Assembly: GCA_018433675.1 (NCBI GenBank)
Contig: JAHDQS010000009.1
Coordinates: 62,001 to 126,000, forward strand
Reading direction: 5' to 3'
Source of the DNA: Clostridia bacterium
Lineage (GTDB): Bacteria; Bacillota; Peptococcia; DRI-13; SM3-B62
Length of the DNA stretch: 64,000 bases
The first letter of the stretch is position 1; every line of letters begins with the position of its first letter. The notes under the pieces were generated by a model. The model was given only the letters and a program-made list of their open reading frames with translations. It had not been told where the DNA came from and searched no databases. Of this stretch, positions 33,202-43,042 are shown piece by piece. A program made the translations under genes and the position numbers.

Positions 33202-33343
33202 CAATACAGAATTTAAAATATCCAAAATATTATGCGTGGATTGTATATTGGTGTTTTTTATTTTTAATTCTATAGTGGAGATAGAGGGACGGAGCAGGTT
33301 TCATACCTGCTGATGTTCCTTTATTTATAAAGGAGGAGATTAT

Positions 33344-34192
33344 ATGCAAGAATTACAGGGTAAAGAGCTTTTGGAACTATTTATTAAACTCGCTCCATAC
33401 ATAAACGAGTTTATTCCGACGGATTTTGGTATTGCGATAGTTGAAGACGGCAAATATGTTCACTATACCCCGGCAAGAGGACTGAACCTGGGCACCAAAG
33501 TAGGAGCCCCTGTGAATCCGGGAGCGGCGAAGCAGGCTATTGATACCGGTAAGCCTGTTTCGCGTATAATTCCTATTGATAAATCTGCCTATGGTGTAGC
33601 ATACACAGCCTTCGCCACACCCATCAAAGAAGACGGTAATGTTGTGGGTTGTGTTACTATTACTCAAAGTGTCGAACTCTTAGATCAAATAAACGGTATT
33701 TCAAACGAAGTTGCATCCTCATCCCAAGAGCTTACCGCAGGGATGCAAGAATTAGCAAGTCAGGCAACGGAAGTATCAAACAACAGTTCGGAATTGGATA
33801 TGTTAAGCAAGAAACTCATTGATTCTGCACAACGTACCGATGAGATTGTAAGTTTTATTAAAAATGTTGCGGACCAAACTAATCTCCTTGGTCTTAATGC
33901 CTCCATTGAAGCGGCCAGGGTTGGCGAGATGGGACGTGGTTTTAGTGTGGTTGCCGAAGAAGTTCGTAAGCTTGCAGCGGCCAGTGCGGAATCTGTCAAA
34001 AGCGTTACGGCATCACTGAATGAAATTCATGAAGCAATAAAGGTTCTATCCCAGAAGTCTAATATTATTGATAATGCTGTCAATGGCCAGAGTTTGGCCA
34101 TAAACGAGATGACTGACTCAAGCCAGAGCCTGGCAGAGGTAGCGGGCAAACTGGCAGACATTGCTAAACAGCTTTATGAGATAAAGGATTAG
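33344..34192 (+). CDS. Soluble methyl-accepting chemotaxis-like protein
   Basis: The 282-residue protein has no transmembrane helix. The N-terminal 115 residues form a small sensor domain ([28 protein letters not shown], then [21 protein letters not shown]). The rest is a short MCP signalling domain with the conserved tip [20 protein letters not shown] near residue 185, then [16 protein letters not shown]. At about 155 residues the signalling part is much shorter than in standard receptors, and there is no HAMP. Such proteins may signal to a cytoplasmic chemosensory array or a non-flagellar Che pathway. AAAGGAGGAGA precedes the ATG. Confidence 0.88.
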   Translation: MQELQGKELLELFIKLAPYINEFIPTDFGIAIVEDGKYVHYTPARGLNLGTKVGAPVNPGAAKQAIDTGKPVSRIIPIDKSAYGVAYTAFATPIKEDGNVVGCVTITQSVELLDQINGISNEVASSSQELTAGMQELASQATEVSNNSSELDMLSKKLIDSAQRTDEIVSFIKNVADQTNLLGLNASIEAARVGEMGRGFSVVAEEVRKLAAASAESVKSVTASLNEIHEAIKVLSQKSNIIDNAVNGQSLAINEMTDSSQSLAEVAGKLADIAKQLYEIKD

Positions 34193-34204
34193 TTCGCTTG
34201 CTAA

Positions 34205-34233
34205 TTGACTTACCGCCATATTTTATATATAAT
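34205..34233 (+). promoter_or_regulatory. Sigma-A promoter of leuS
   Basis: TTGACT (34205-34210), a 17-base spacer and a perfect TATAAT (34228-34233). Transcription should start near 34240, at the beginning of the T-box leader. Confidence 0.85.
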
Positions 34234-34244
34234 CGGATTTATCA

Positions 34245-34503
34245 GCAGTGATATGGGAAATGGCTGTGAAAGGAAACAGTAGGCTGCAGCAGTATTTCAC
34301 AGAGAGTTGCCGGTAGGTGCGAGGCAACGGATACAGGCAGTCGAACTCGTCCTTGAGTTGCAGGGGCAAAAGCTTGTTCCTGTCGGGTGGGTCCGTTATT
34401 AGCCCGCAAGGTGGACGGTTTGGCCGGTTAGTCGTCTGGCCGTCAATTAGGGTGGTACCGCGAGCAGGCTCTCGTCCCTTAGAGGATGAGGGCATTTTTT
34501 TTG
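34245..34503 (+). promoter_or_regulatory. T-box riboswitch (leucine) in the leuS leader
   Basis: The leader holds the invariant T-box AGGGTGGTACCGCG at 34449-34462, followed by a terminator stem (CTCGTCC with GGATGAG) and a TTTTTTT run ending at 34503. Stem I includes AGAGAGTTGCC and a GAA-CTC segment, in which CTC (34346-34348) is the likely leucine specifier codon. Uncharged tRNA-Leu binding would form the antiterminator and let RNA polymerase reach leuS. T-box class is certain; the specifier is assigned by pattern and by the downstream gene. Confidence 0.93.
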
Positions 34504-34547
34504 TGAATACAACATGTTTCTTATTATTTTCTAGGAGGATGAAGAGA

Positions 34548-37019
34548 TTGAAGGAACGCTATTGTTTTGACGAAATCGAAAAGAAATGGCAGGATAAGTG
34601 GGCAACGGAGGGCTTGTACAGGGTTAAAGAGGATCTTGATAAGGAGAAATACTATTGCTTGGAGATGTTTCCTTATCCCTCCGGAAATCTGCATATGGGC
34701 CATGTCAGAAACTATTCCATCGGCGACGTGGTGGCGCGCTTTAAGACAATGAATGGTTTTAATGTTCTTCATCCCATGGGCTGGGACGCCTTTGGTCTTC
34801 CGGCGGAGAATGCGGCTATCAAGAATAAAATCCCACCCGCCGAATGGACTTTATCGAATATAGATAATATGCGCAGTCAGCTGCAGTCGATGGGTATCAG
34901 TTACGATTGGGAACGTGAGGTAGCCACTTGTCTTCCTGATTATTATAAATGGACCCAGTGGTTGTTCCTACAGTTATATCATAACGGTCTTGCCTATAAG
35001 AAAAAGTCCCACGTCAACTGGTGCCCCAGTTGTGCCACTGTTTTAGCCAACGAACAGGTGGTTGAGGGAGGATGTGAACGATGCGGTACGGCTGTTGACA
35101 AAAAAGCCCTTGAACAGTGGTTCTTTAAGATTACAGATTATGCACAGGAGCTTTTAGACAGTCTTCAGGATATACCCGGCTGGCCTGAAAAGGTTAAAAT
35201 CATGCAAAAAAACTGGATCGGACGCAGTGAGGGAGCGGAAATCGTCTTTACCGCCCAAAAGACACAGGAGAAGATGCCGGTTTTTACTACCAGACCGGAC
35301 ACGGTGTATGGTGTGACCTATATGGTGCTGGCTCCTGAGCATCCTATGGTGGAGGAGCTTATTGCCGGAACCGAATATGAAAATGCGGTGTGGGAGTTTA
35401 TTAAAAAGGTACAGCAGATGTCAGATATCGACCGCACCTCGACAGAAACGGAGAAAGAAGGTATCTTCACAGGAGCCTATGTAATAAATCCTCTTAATCA
35501 AGAGAAGGTCCCGATTTGGGTAGCAAATTATGTTCTGTATGAGTATGGCACTGGTGCAGTCATGGGTGTGCCGGCCCATGACGAAAGGGACTTTGCCTTC
35601 GCCAAAAAGTATGATCTGCCCATTCATATAGTAATTCAACCCGAAAACGAAGAGTTAAAGGTAGAAAAAATGACTGACGCCTACACTGAGGAAGGGCTAA
35701 TGATCAATTCAGGGCCTTTTGACGGAATTTCAAATAAGGAAGGGATCAGGAAAGTTGCTGACTACCTTGCGGAAATCGGTAGCGGTGGACCGAGGATTAC
35801 CTATCGTTTGAGAGATTGGCTTATTTCCCGGCAACGTTATTGGGGGGCACCTATTCCTATCGTTTACTGTGAAAAATGCGGTGTGGTACCTGTTCCGGAG
35901 GAGGAACTGCCAATCAGGCTGCCTCTTGATGTCGAATTTCAGCCGACAGGGGAATCGCCCCTGAATCATATTCCCGACTTTTTGCATACTACTTGCCCCC
36001 GGTGCGGGGGAGCGGCCCGCAGGGAGACCGATACGATGGATACCTTTGTTTGTTCTTCCTGGTATTTTTTGCGCTACACGGATCCTAAGAACGATAAAGA
36101 GGCTTTCGGCAAAGGGTCGGTAAACTATTGGATGAATGTCGACCAATATATCGGCGGTGTTGAGCACGCTATTCTACACCTGATGTATGCCCGTTTCTTT
36201 ATGAAGGCGCTGTCTGATTTCGGTTTGGTTGACAAGCGCGAGCCCTTTCAAAACCTCTTGACTCAGGGCATGGTTTTGAAGGACGGTACTAAAATGTCAA
36301 AATCCAAGGGTAATGTGGTCAGCCCCGAGGAAATCATCAAAAAGTACGGAGCCGATACGGCCAGACTCTTTATTCTTTTTGCCGCTCCGCCGGAGCGTGA
36401 CTTGGAGTGGAGCGATCAGGGAGTGGAGGGATGCTACCGCTTCTTGAACAGGGTGTGGCGTCTCGTGTACAGCTATGGGGAAGAACTAAAAAATCCCGGT
36501 CAAGAGGGAAAAGAAACTCTTGCCGGGGAAGATAAAGAACTGCGTCGTCTTGTTCATACAACGATAAAAAGAGTCACGGATGATATCGAGCAGCGCTTTA
36601 ATTTCAACACCGCTATTAGTGCGATCATGGAGCTTGTCAATGGTTTGTACCATTACCGGGAAAAGGAAGAACAGAACATTTCCCTTGTTAAGGAAGCCGT
36701 TGAGACTTTGATCGTTCTGCTGGCTCCGTTTGCACCGCATTTTGCCGAAGAGCTGTGGGAAGTAACAGATCATCAGGGAAGCGTTCATTGCTTGTCGTGG
36801 CCGCAATACGATGAGGAAGCCCTGGTGGCCGATGAGGTGGAAATTGTTTTGCAGATTAACGGAAAGGTTCGTGACAGAGTGAAGGTACCGGCCAATCTCA
36901 GCCGTCAGGAACTGGAAAAGGTGGCCTTATCCCTGGAAAAGGCCCAGGCTGCCGTGGCGGGCAAAAAGATCAAAAAGGTCATCTCTGTACCGGATAAACT
37001 TGTCAATATCGTTGTTTAG
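34548..37019 (+). CDS. leuS: Leucyl-tRNA synthetase
   Basis: The 823-residue class Ia synthetase charges tRNA-Leu. It carries HMGH at residues 49-52, a CP1 editing domain ([20 protein letters not shown]) and KMSKS at about 582-586. Zinc-binding cysteine pairs are visible ([13 protein letters not shown]) and a second set further on (CEKCG, CPRCG). The C-terminal anticodon-binding domain follows. I prefer TTG 34548, which gives the family-typical [14 protein letters not shown] start with AGGAGG nine bases upstream. The ATG at 34539 is too close to that site. The open frame reaching back to 34317 runs through the T-box and is not coding. Controlled by the leucine T-box. Confidence 0.97.
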   Translation: MKERYCFDEIEKKWQDKWATEGLYRVKEDLDKEKYYCLEMFPYPSGNLHMGHVRNYSIGDVVARFKTMNGFNVLHPMGWDAFGLPAENAAIKNKIPPAEWTLSNIDNMRSQLQSMGISYDWEREVATCLPDYYKWTQWLFLQLYHNGLAYKKKSHVNWCPSCATVLANEQVVEGGCERCGTAVDKKALEQWFFKITDYAQELLDSLQDIPGWPEKVKIMQKNWIGRSEGAEIVFTAQKTQEKMPVFTTRPDTVYGVTYMVLAPEHPMVEELIAGTEYENAVWEFIKKVQQMSDIDRTSTETEKEGIFTGAYVINPLNQEKVPIWVANYVLYEYGTGAVMGVPAHDERDFAFAKKYDLPIHIVIQPENEELKVEKMTDAYTEEGLMINSGPFDGISNKEGIRKVADYLAEIGSGGPRITYRLRDWLISRQRYWGAPIPIVYCEKCGVVPVPEEELPIRLPLDVEFQPTGESPLNHIPDFLHTTCPRCGGAARRETDTMDTFVCSSWYFLRYTDPKNDKEAFGKGSVNYWMNVDQYIGGVEHAILHLMYARFFMKALSDFGLVDKREPFQNLLTQGMVLKDGTKMSKSKGNVVSPEEIIKKYGADTARLFILFAAPPERDLEWSDQGVEGCYRFLNRVWRLVYSYGEELKNPGQEGKETLAGEDKELRRLVHTTIKRVTDDIEQRFNFNTAISAIMELVNGLYHYREKEEQNISLVKEAVETLIVLLAPFAPHFAEELWEVTDHQGSVHCLSWPQYDEEALVADEVEIVLQINGKVRDRVKVPANLSRQELEKVALSLEKAQAAVAGKKIKKVISVPDKLVNIVV

Positions 37020-37081
37020 TATCTTACCGCAGTGCGGGTATAATATTAGGTAACTAAATGGTTTAGCGGGAGTGTAAAGAT

Positions 37082-38398
37082 TTGACTGTCGGATGCGGGG
37101 GACTCCAAGAACTGAAAAGGGAGTTGGAAGTCGACCCTGATGAAATGAAAAGGATTGCCGCTTCTTTTCAGCGGGAGATGGAACTGGGACTGGAAGGTCG
37201 TTCCGGTTCCTTGCCGATGTTGTCCTCTCATGTAGGGAGTCCCACCGGAGATGAGCGAGGTGATTACCTCGCTTTGGATTTTGGAGGAACAAATGTCAGG
37301 GTCCTTCTGGTGGAATTGAGAGGGGAAGGGGTATATAGGGAGAAGCAGAGGCTGTCCGTTCCTCTTAAGGATAGTAAGGCGGGTTATGATTTGACCTGCT
37401 GTGTGGCTGACGGTGGACAATTGTTTGACTTTATTGCCGAAAAAATCGGCTTAGTAGCAACGGGAGAGATTTCATACCGCTTGGGGTATACCTTTTCTTT
37501 CCCCTGTTGTCTTTTGGAACCCGGTAAAGCCGTTTTGCTGCGCTGGACAAAGGAATTCAGCACAAGGGATGTTGTAGGCCGGGACGTGGGGGAATTACTG
37601 CAAAACGCTTTACGGCGGAATGGTATCAACAATGTTCAGCTTGGGGCTATCCTCAATGATACGGTAGGAACACTGCTGGCAGCGGCCTATCAGGATAAGA
37701 ACTGTGATATCGCTAGTATTCTGGGGACCGGTCACAATACCAGTTATCTGGAGAAAAATAAGCATTGGTGTGAACGTCCGGTTATCATTAATATTGAAGC
37801 GGGTAATTTCGATAAGCTCAAAGGTTCCAGGTACGACCGTATCCTGGATGAGAATTCGGAAAATCCGGGAAGACAGCTTTTGGAGAAGATGGTGAGCGGC
37901 AGATATCTCGGAGAACTGGTAAGAATCGTGCTGATCTCTTTTTATCAAGAGGGGTTGATATTTGGCGGCAATTGGGGTGAGGCGTTCGCCGCAAAGGATA
38001 TTTTTACCGCCAAACATATCTGCAGGATCCTCGGAGATGAGTCCCGTGGTTTAAAAGTGATTGACGAGGTTTTGCATAAGGATTTTTCACTTATTGATAC
38101 CGATTTGGAGGAACGCAGATTACTGCGGGACATTTGCGGCTTGGTGGTTGAACGGTCCGCGAAGCTTGCCGCGGCAACATACCATGGGGTAATATGCCAT
38201 CAAGGGTTTCCCTGCGGTACAGAGCGTACTATTGCTGTTGATGGCTCGCTTTTCGAAAAAATACCCTTCTTTCCCGTTTTTCTCGATGCCGCCTTGGAAA
38301 AATTGAGAGAAAATGAGGGGGCCCCGACGAGGATGAGGCTGGTCAAAGACGGCTCAGGAATAGGTGCGGCTGTGGCAGCCGCTTTGGCCAAAAATTGA
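37082..38398 (+). CDS. Hexokinase of the eukaryotic (HK) family
   Basis: The 438-residue product is not a bacterial ROK or Glk glucokinase; it carries the signature blocks of eukaryotic hexokinases. These are phosphate-binding DFGGTNVR (residues 66-73), sugar-binding TFSFP (137-141), LNDTVGTLLA with the catalytic Asp193, GTGHNTSYLE (214-223), and NIEAGNFDKL in place of the N-x-E-W-G-A-F segment. It should phosphorylate glucose or other hexoses with ATP. Such enzymes are sporadic in Firmicutes. TTG start with GGGAG upstream. It stands between leuS and the competence genes, 62 bases after leuS. Transfer from another lineage is possible but cannot be shown here. Confidence 0.88.
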   Translation: MTVGCGGLQELKRELEVDPDEMKRIAASFQREMELGLEGRSGSLPMLSSHVGSPTGDERGDYLALDFGGTNVRVLLVELRGEGVYREKQRLSVPLKDSKAGYDLTCCVADGGQLFDFIAEKIGLVATGEISYRLGYTFSFPCCLLEPGKAVLLRWTKEFSTRDVVGRDVGELLQNALRRNGINNVQLGAILNDTVGTLLAAAYQDKNCDIASILGTGHNTSYLEKNKHWCERPVIINIEAGNFDKLKGSRYDRILDENSENPGRQLLEKMVSGRYLGELVRIVLISFYQEGLIFGGNWGEAFAAKDIFTAKHICRILGDESRGLKVIDEVLHKDFSLIDTDLEERRLLRDICGLVVERSAKLAAATYHGVICHQGFPCGTERTIAVDGSLFEKIPFFPVFLDAALEKLRENEGAPTRMRLVKDGSGIGAAVAAALAKN

Positions 38399-38489
38399 TA
38401 GATTTTACAAAAAGTCACAATGCTAAGCAGGAAAAAGAGAAAAAATGACGAAATATGAAAAATATTACATATTCTTAGCGGGGTGGATT

Positions 38490-39107
38490 ATGCTGAATAA
38501 ACTTTCTTACAGGGCGCAAATCATCGTGGTGGCGGTGTTTGGCGTTCTGCTTTTTTTTTGCGGTGTTAAATATCACCAGATGAGGTTGGATGATATTCGT
38601 GTTGAGACGACTGTTAAGGTGCAGGGAGATATCACTGAAGGAGAAGAGAAGGAGTCAGGAATACAGAGAGAAGAAAAGCCGGAGACCGTCACGGTCCACG
38701 TGGCGGGAGAGGTTGTCAATCCCGGTGTTTATACCTTGGAGAAGGGCAGTAGGGTTAATGATGCGGTAGAGTTGGCAGAGCCGACAGAAAAAGCTGATTT
38801 AAGCCTGTTGAATCTGGCCATGTTGCTGGTGGACGGCAAGCAGATATATGTGGCGTGTAAAGGGGAAAGGGAAAAAAGGGACGGAGGTTATGCGCAGGTC
38901 TCAACGGAGTCGGGAATAATCAATATTAATACGGCGGGGAGCTCTGAATTGCAAGAACTGCCCGGTATAGGACCGGCGTTGGCTCAAAGGATTATTGACT
39001 ATAGAAAAAGCAACGGCGATTTCAGGAGTGTGGATGACCTGCTGAATGTTAAAGGCATAGGATCGGCCACGTTGGAGGAAATACTGGACAGGATTGCTGC
39101 GGAGTAG
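38490..39107 (+). CDS. comEA: Competence protein ComEA (DNA-binding receptor)
   Basis: A membrane anchor (AQIIVVAVFGVLLFFCGV), a variable linker, an SLBB domain (VTVHVAGEVVNPGVYTLEKG, about residues 65-125) and a C-terminal pair of helix-hairpin-helix motifs (ININTAGSSELQELPGIGPA, then VKGIGSATLEEIL) define ComEA. It binds double-stranded DNA outside the membrane and hands it to ComEC. I chose the ATG at 38490 after GGGTGG; the frame is open to 38445. ComEC follows after 6 bases, forming the normal comEA-comEC operon. Confidence 0.92.
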   Translation: MLNKLSYRAQIIVVAVFGVLLFFCGVKYHQMRLDDIRVETTVKVQGDITEGEEKESGIQREEKPETVTVHVAGEVVNPGVYTLEKGSRVNDAVELAEPTEKADLSLLNLAMLLVDGKQIYVACKGEREKRDGGYAQVSTESGIININTAGSSELQELPGIGPALAQRIIDYRKSNGDFRSVDDLLNVKGIGSATLEEILDRIAAE

Positions 39108-39113
39108 GATGGG

Positions 39114-41429
39114 ATGAGGCCGAAGCGGTATTTAGTCCTGATTGTGAGCTTTTTTGTCTTGGGAATAGCTGTTGGAAACGCTATAAGTCTGGGGACAGAA
39201 TGGTGGTTGTATTTGGCTTGTGGGGCTGCTCTCGTTAACGTGTTTTTGCTTCTGTGTTGCGGCAGGCTGAATAGCGTGGCTTTGCCGGTGTTTTTGGTTT
39301 TGCTGGGAGCCCTTTGGTGCTCCTTGAGTTTGCTGCCGGCGGGATATTATGATGATTATCTGGAAGGCTTTATCCGTGGAGAAGGTATTGTCGTTTCCTA
39401 CCCTCGAAAGGGGGAGTACTATACCACATTCACTTTAAAGACGGAAAGGGTTTTTGCCGACGGGCGGGAACTGCCGGTTTGTGGGAAACTGAAGCTTAAG
39501 GTATCGCCTGCCGACGGTTTTAAGCCTGTTTTTGGCACAAGAATAGCTTTTACGGGGAAGCTCCTTAAACCGGAGGGCAGAAGGAATCCCGGTGAATTTG
39601 ACTATTATGGCTATCTCATCAATAAAGGAATATTCTATGAGGTGAAATGCGCTGCAACGGCTTGTACGGTGCTGGAACAGAGTGGGGGTATGAGAGGATT
39701 TGCGGCTGCCGGCAGGGAGAAGGTGGAGTCTTATCTTTCGGTCGTTTTGCCGCCGGAGGAAAGGAATCTCATGTTGGCCTTGCTTTTTGGCGACGTTGGT
39801 GGCATGGCAAAGGAGGAATGGGAAGGCTATCGACGGGCGGGGGTACTGCATCTGTTTGCTGTTTCCGGCTTTAATGTAGCCTTTGTTTTAGGGTTGGCCT
39901 GGTTTTTTCTTTTAGGCATTACGACTGACAGGATTATTCGCCTTATCTTGGGAAGTACCGTTTTGCTGTTTTTCTACTTTATGATAGGTTGGTCGGCTTC
40001 CATCGTGCGGGCCTCTTTAACGGCTTTTGTGGGGCTCTTGGCTCTCGCGGTCGGAAGGAAGCCGGATATCTATACCGGTTTGGCCGTGGCGGCACTGGTG
40101 ATTCTATTAGCCAATCCGGGGGAGTTGCTTTTATCCGGTTTCCAGCTGTCCTTTGCCGCCACCATAGGTATTGTTTATTTAACACCCTGGTTAAAAAGAC
40201 AAGGCATCGGTAAAAAGCTTTCCGTACCCTTGGCGGCATATTTGGCAACACTGCCCTTGATAGCCTACCATTACAACATGCTTTCGCTGATTGCCCCTTT
40301 TCTCAATGTTATAGCCGTGGTAATCAGCGGGATTGTCATTGTTCTCGGTTTTATCGCTTCAATACTGACCTGGATTTTTTCAGTTTTAGCCGAACCGGTA
40401 TTTCTTGCGGCGGGAGCTCTAATATATGTTTTCAGCAGGTTTGTACTGTGGTGTGCCAAGTGGGAAGGGGTAAGTCTGGTTGTTGCTTCTCCTTCTCAGA
40501 TTTTCATAGTGGTGTACTATTCTTTGCTTCTTGTGCTCCCTCATGTTTCGCGCCTTTGGCCTTGGTGGAGAAAACAATCGCCCAGACTAAGATTAACCTC
40601 TTACTTATTAGCTTTTTTGCTTCTTGTCTTCGTATTATGGCCGTCCCCCGGCAAAATGGAAGTGATATTCCTGGATGTGGGACAGGGGGATAGTATTTTT
40701 ATCAGAACACCCTCCGGACGTACCATGCTGGTTGACGGTGGAGGCACGCCCTCTTCCGATTATTCCGTAGGGCTTAACGTAGTCCGGCCCTTTTTGCTGC
40801 ACAAAGGGGTCGGAAGGCTTGATGCTTTTGTGATGACCCATAATGACTATGACCACAGCGAGGGTTTATTAGAGATACTGCCATATTTTCAGGTAGGGAA
40901 GTTTTTAATGCCGCCGGCAGAGGATGATAACGAGATTGAGGGAGAGATTCTTTCCCTTTGTCGGGAAAAGAAAATTCCCATCGTCGAACTGACGGCAGGA
41001 GAGAGGGTCTTCTTAGATGATGAGGTTTTTGTGGAGGTGTTGCATCCGGACGCTTCCGACCAATCCAAGGGTAATGAGCATTCTCTTGTTTTGCGGCTTG
41101 TTTATCGGCAGACGGAGTGGCTGTTAACGGGGGATGTGGAGAATGAGGCCATAGAGAGGATGCTGTCCGCAGGTGGCAATTTACAGGCGGATATGTTGAA
41201 GATACCTCATCACGGTGGTCTTTCTTCTTTTAATGAAGACTTCTATCAAGCGGTCAGACCGGAGGCTGTTGTTATTTCTGTAGGGGTCAATAATTATAAC
41301 CATCCTCACAGTGAGGTGACGGAATATTTTTCTCAAGCCGGGATACCCTGCTATATCACAAAAGAAAAAGGTGCGGTAATGACAAAAAGCGATGGTGTAA
41401 CTATAGTAATACGTACCATGCTGGAGTGA
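39114..41429 (+). CDS. comEC: ComEC/Rec2 DNA internalisation channel
   Basis: This 771-residue membrane protein has the expected three parts. They are an N-terminal OB/DUF4131 region, the Competence domain (LFGDVGGMAKEEWEGYRRAG, then LHLFAVSGFNVAFVLGLAWF), and a C-terminal metallo-beta-lactamase domain (VIFLDVGQGDSIFIRTPSGR, MTHNDYDHSEG, LKIPHHGG). It forms the channel for single-stranded DNA entry, and the C-terminal domain probably degrades the other strand. All parts are present, so natural transformation genes seem intact. The ATG follows the comEA stop by 6 bases. Confidence 0.95.
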   Translation: MRPKRYLVLIVSFFVLGIAVGNAISLGTEWWLYLACGAALVNVFLLLCCGRLNSVALPVFLVLLGALWCSLSLLPAGYYDDYLEGFIRGEGIVVSYPRKGEYYTTFTLKTERVFADGRELPVCGKLKLKVSPADGFKPVFGTRIAFTGKLLKPEGRRNPGEFDYYGYLINKGIFYEVKCAATACTVLEQSGGMRGFAAAGREKVESYLSVVLPPEERNLMLALLFGDVGGMAKEEWEGYRRAGVLHLFAVSGFNVAFVLGLAWFFLLGITTDRIIRLILGSTVLLFFYFMIGWSASIVRASLTAFVGLLALAVGRKPDIYTGLAVAALVILLANPGELLLSGFQLSFAATIGIVYLTPWLKRQGIGKKLSVPLAAYLATLPLIAYHYNMLSLIAPFLNVIAVVISGIVIVLGFIASILTWIFSVLAEPVFLAAGALIYVFSRFVLWCAKWEGVSLVVASPSQIFIVVYYSLLLVLPHVSRLWPWWRKQSPRLRLTSYLLAFLLLVFVLWPSPGKMEVIFLDVGQGDSIFIRTPSGRTMLVDGGGTPSSDYSVGLNVVRPFLLHKGVGRLDAFVMTHNDYDHSEGLLEILPYFQVGKFLMPPAEDDNEIEGEILSLCREKKIPIVELTAGERVFLDDEVFVEVLHPDASDQSKGNEHSLVLRLVYRQTEWLLTGDVENEAIERMLSAGGNLQADMLKIPHHGGLSSFNEDFYQAVRPEAVVISVGVNNYNHPHSEVTEYFSQAGIPCYITKEKGAVMTKSDGVTIVIRTMLE

Positions 41430-41504
41430 AGAAAAAAACATCTTAATCTGTTATAATGATGAAGAAGAAATACAACAGCAACAATTAATCCGGAGGTAAA
41501 AAAC

Positions 41505-42524
41505 GTGCGGTATCAAGCAATTATCAATAGTATCAACCGTGGGACAGTTTCACCCGTTTATCTTATCTATGGGGAAGAAGAATACCTTCAGGAAATGCTG
41601 GTGAAGGCTTTACAGGAGAAACTGGTGGGTTCCGGGATAGGAGCCTTTAATTACGATGAAATAGACGGTTCCAAGGTGGAAACAGAAGAAATAGCGGAAA
41701 GGGCAGCCACTTTTCCCCTTTGTGCGGAGAAAAGGCTGGTTGTTGTTAAGGAACCGGTGTTTTTAGCGGCAGGGAAAAGAGAAGCAGGGAAACAAGAAGC
41801 AGGGAAACAAGATAAGCTGCTGTGCGAATACCTGGAGAACCCGTCTGTTTCTACTTGTCTTGTTTTTTGGATGAAGGGCTCTATTGACAAGAGAAGAAAA
41901 ATTGTTAAATTAGCAGAGAAGGCAGGTGCCCTGGTCGAGATATCTTCATTAAAGGGAAAGAGCCTCAGCGATTGGATTCAGCAAGAGGCTAAGCTTTTGG
42001 GCAAACGCTTAGAACCAAAGGCGCTGGAACATTTGATCCTGAATTCGGGCTATGGATTGCGCTTTTTGAAAAACGAACTGGAAAAGCTAGCCCTTTACAT
42101 GGGAAACGAGGGAACAATAACTTATGCTGCAGCCGAACAGGTTATGACAAGAACGAGTGAGTCCAATATTTTTAACTTGGTTGACAATATTGGACAAAAA
42201 AAAATCGAGAAAGCCTTGCTTGAACTGAGAAGGATTTTGGACAACGGCGAGCCTGCGGTAAAGGTGTTATTCATGATAACCAGGCAGTTCAGGCTGATTC
42301 TACAGGCTAAAGAGCAAAAGCTGAAGGGTTTAAGCGAAAAGAGAATAACCGCAGAGCTTGGTTTGCACCCCTTTGTCACCGGAAAGGTATTGCGGCAGGC
42401 GGAGAATTTCTCCTTTACCGAACTGGAGGAAATCATGGAGTGGCTTTTAAAGAAAGATGTGGATTTAAAAAGAGGGATAGATGCTGCGGTAGCAATTGAA
42501 GGTTTTATTGTAGACAGAAGATAG
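41505..42524 (+). CDS. holA: DNA polymerase III, delta subunit
   Basis: The 339-residue product follows the HolA pattern: VYLIYGEEEYLQEMLVKALQ, an Asp-rich strand, AGALVEISSLKGKSLSDWIQ, and the C-terminal helical collar (ILDNGEPAVKVLFMITRQFR, then LGLHPFVTGKVLRQAE). It is part of the clamp loader that opens the beta ring. GTG start with GGAGGTAAAAAAC. Near residue 90-100 a tandem 15-base repeat (41781-41810) encodes EAGKQ twice in a row, an apparent slippage expansion in a surface loop. The gene precedes rpsT, as in many Firmicutes, but rpsT reads the other way. Confidence 0.93.
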   Translation: MRYQAIINSINRGTVSPVYLIYGEEEYLQEMLVKALQEKLVGSGIGAFNYDEIDGSKVETEEIAERAATFPLCAEKRLVVVKEPVFLAAGKREAGKQEAGKQDKLLCEYLENPSVSTCLVFWMKGSIDKRRKIVKLAEKAGALVEISSLKGKSLSDWIQQEAKLLGKRLEPKALEHLILNSGYGLRFLKNELEKLALYMGNEGTITYAAAEQVMTRTSESNIFNLVDNIGQKKIEKALLELRRILDNGEPAVKVLFMITRQFRLILQAKEQKLKGLSEKRITAELGLHPFVTGKVLRQAENFSFTELEEIMEWLLKKDVDLKRGIDAAVAIEGFIVDRR

Positions 42525-42541
42525 CTGCGCAAGAATGAAAA

Positions 42542-42571
42542 AAAGCTGTTGACCGTATGGTCAACAGCTTT
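42542..42571. terminator. Bidirectional terminator between holA and rpsT
   Basis: Perfect 13-bp arms AAAGCTGTTGACC (42542-42554) and GGTCAACAGCTTT (42559-42571) with a 4-base loop. A-rich and T-rich flanks allow termination in both directions between the convergent genes. Confidence 0.9.
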
Positions 42572-42575
42572 CGCT

Positions 42576-42842
42576 TTAACTGGCTATTGAATTCAGTTTT
42601 TTCGACAAACGTGATTTTTTGCGGGCAGCAGTGTTTTTGTGAATAATTCCTCTGCTGGCGAGCTTGTCGATAATCTGTAAAGTCTTTTGCAGGTTCATTT
42701 TCGCGCTTTCAGGGTCTTCACCCTGCAGGGAGGTCTCAAAACGGCGGATCGAAGTCTTCATCATCGATTTATATGCAGCATTCTTTGTAGTGCGAATGCG
42801 GGCTATCTGCGCTCTTTTTAAAGCTGATTTGATGTTTGCCAT
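42576..42842 (-). CDS. rpsT: 30S ribosomal protein S20
   Basis: The 88-residue basic helical protein is S20: MANIKSALKRAQIARIRTTK, NAAYKSMMKTSIRRF, and the C-terminal LASRGIIHKNTAARKKSRLSKKLN. It binds 16S rRNA at the base of the small subunit. The start is the ATG at 42842 behind AAGGAGGTGG; the frame extends further up but has no reason to be used. Its leftward orientation, opposite to holA, is the usual one in this neighbourhood. Confidence 0.97.
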   Translation of the reverse strand: MANIKSALKRAQIARIRTTKNAAYKSMMKTSIRRFETSLQGEDPESAKMNLQKTLQIIDKLASRGIIHKNTAARKKSRLSKKLNSIAS

Positions 42843-43042
42843 ACCAATAATCCACCTCCTTCTATGCAAAAAAACTAGATATGATAAATTTTCACGAACT
42901 AAATAATATCATTCTTATGAATAAAAGGCAAGAGAATATTGGTGTTAAGAACAAAATTTGTAGAATAAAATATTTAAGATAAGACTATCATAACTAGAGT
43001 AAGTTGATTTTATCCTTGTCATTAGTAAAGGAGAGGAAATAA

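Noticed and set aside
34317-34547. Open reading frame extending leuS 77 codons upstream
   Set aside because: It runs through the T-box leader and its terminator, has no ribosome binding site, and its sequence ([14 protein letters not shown] and so on) is the translation of structured RNA.
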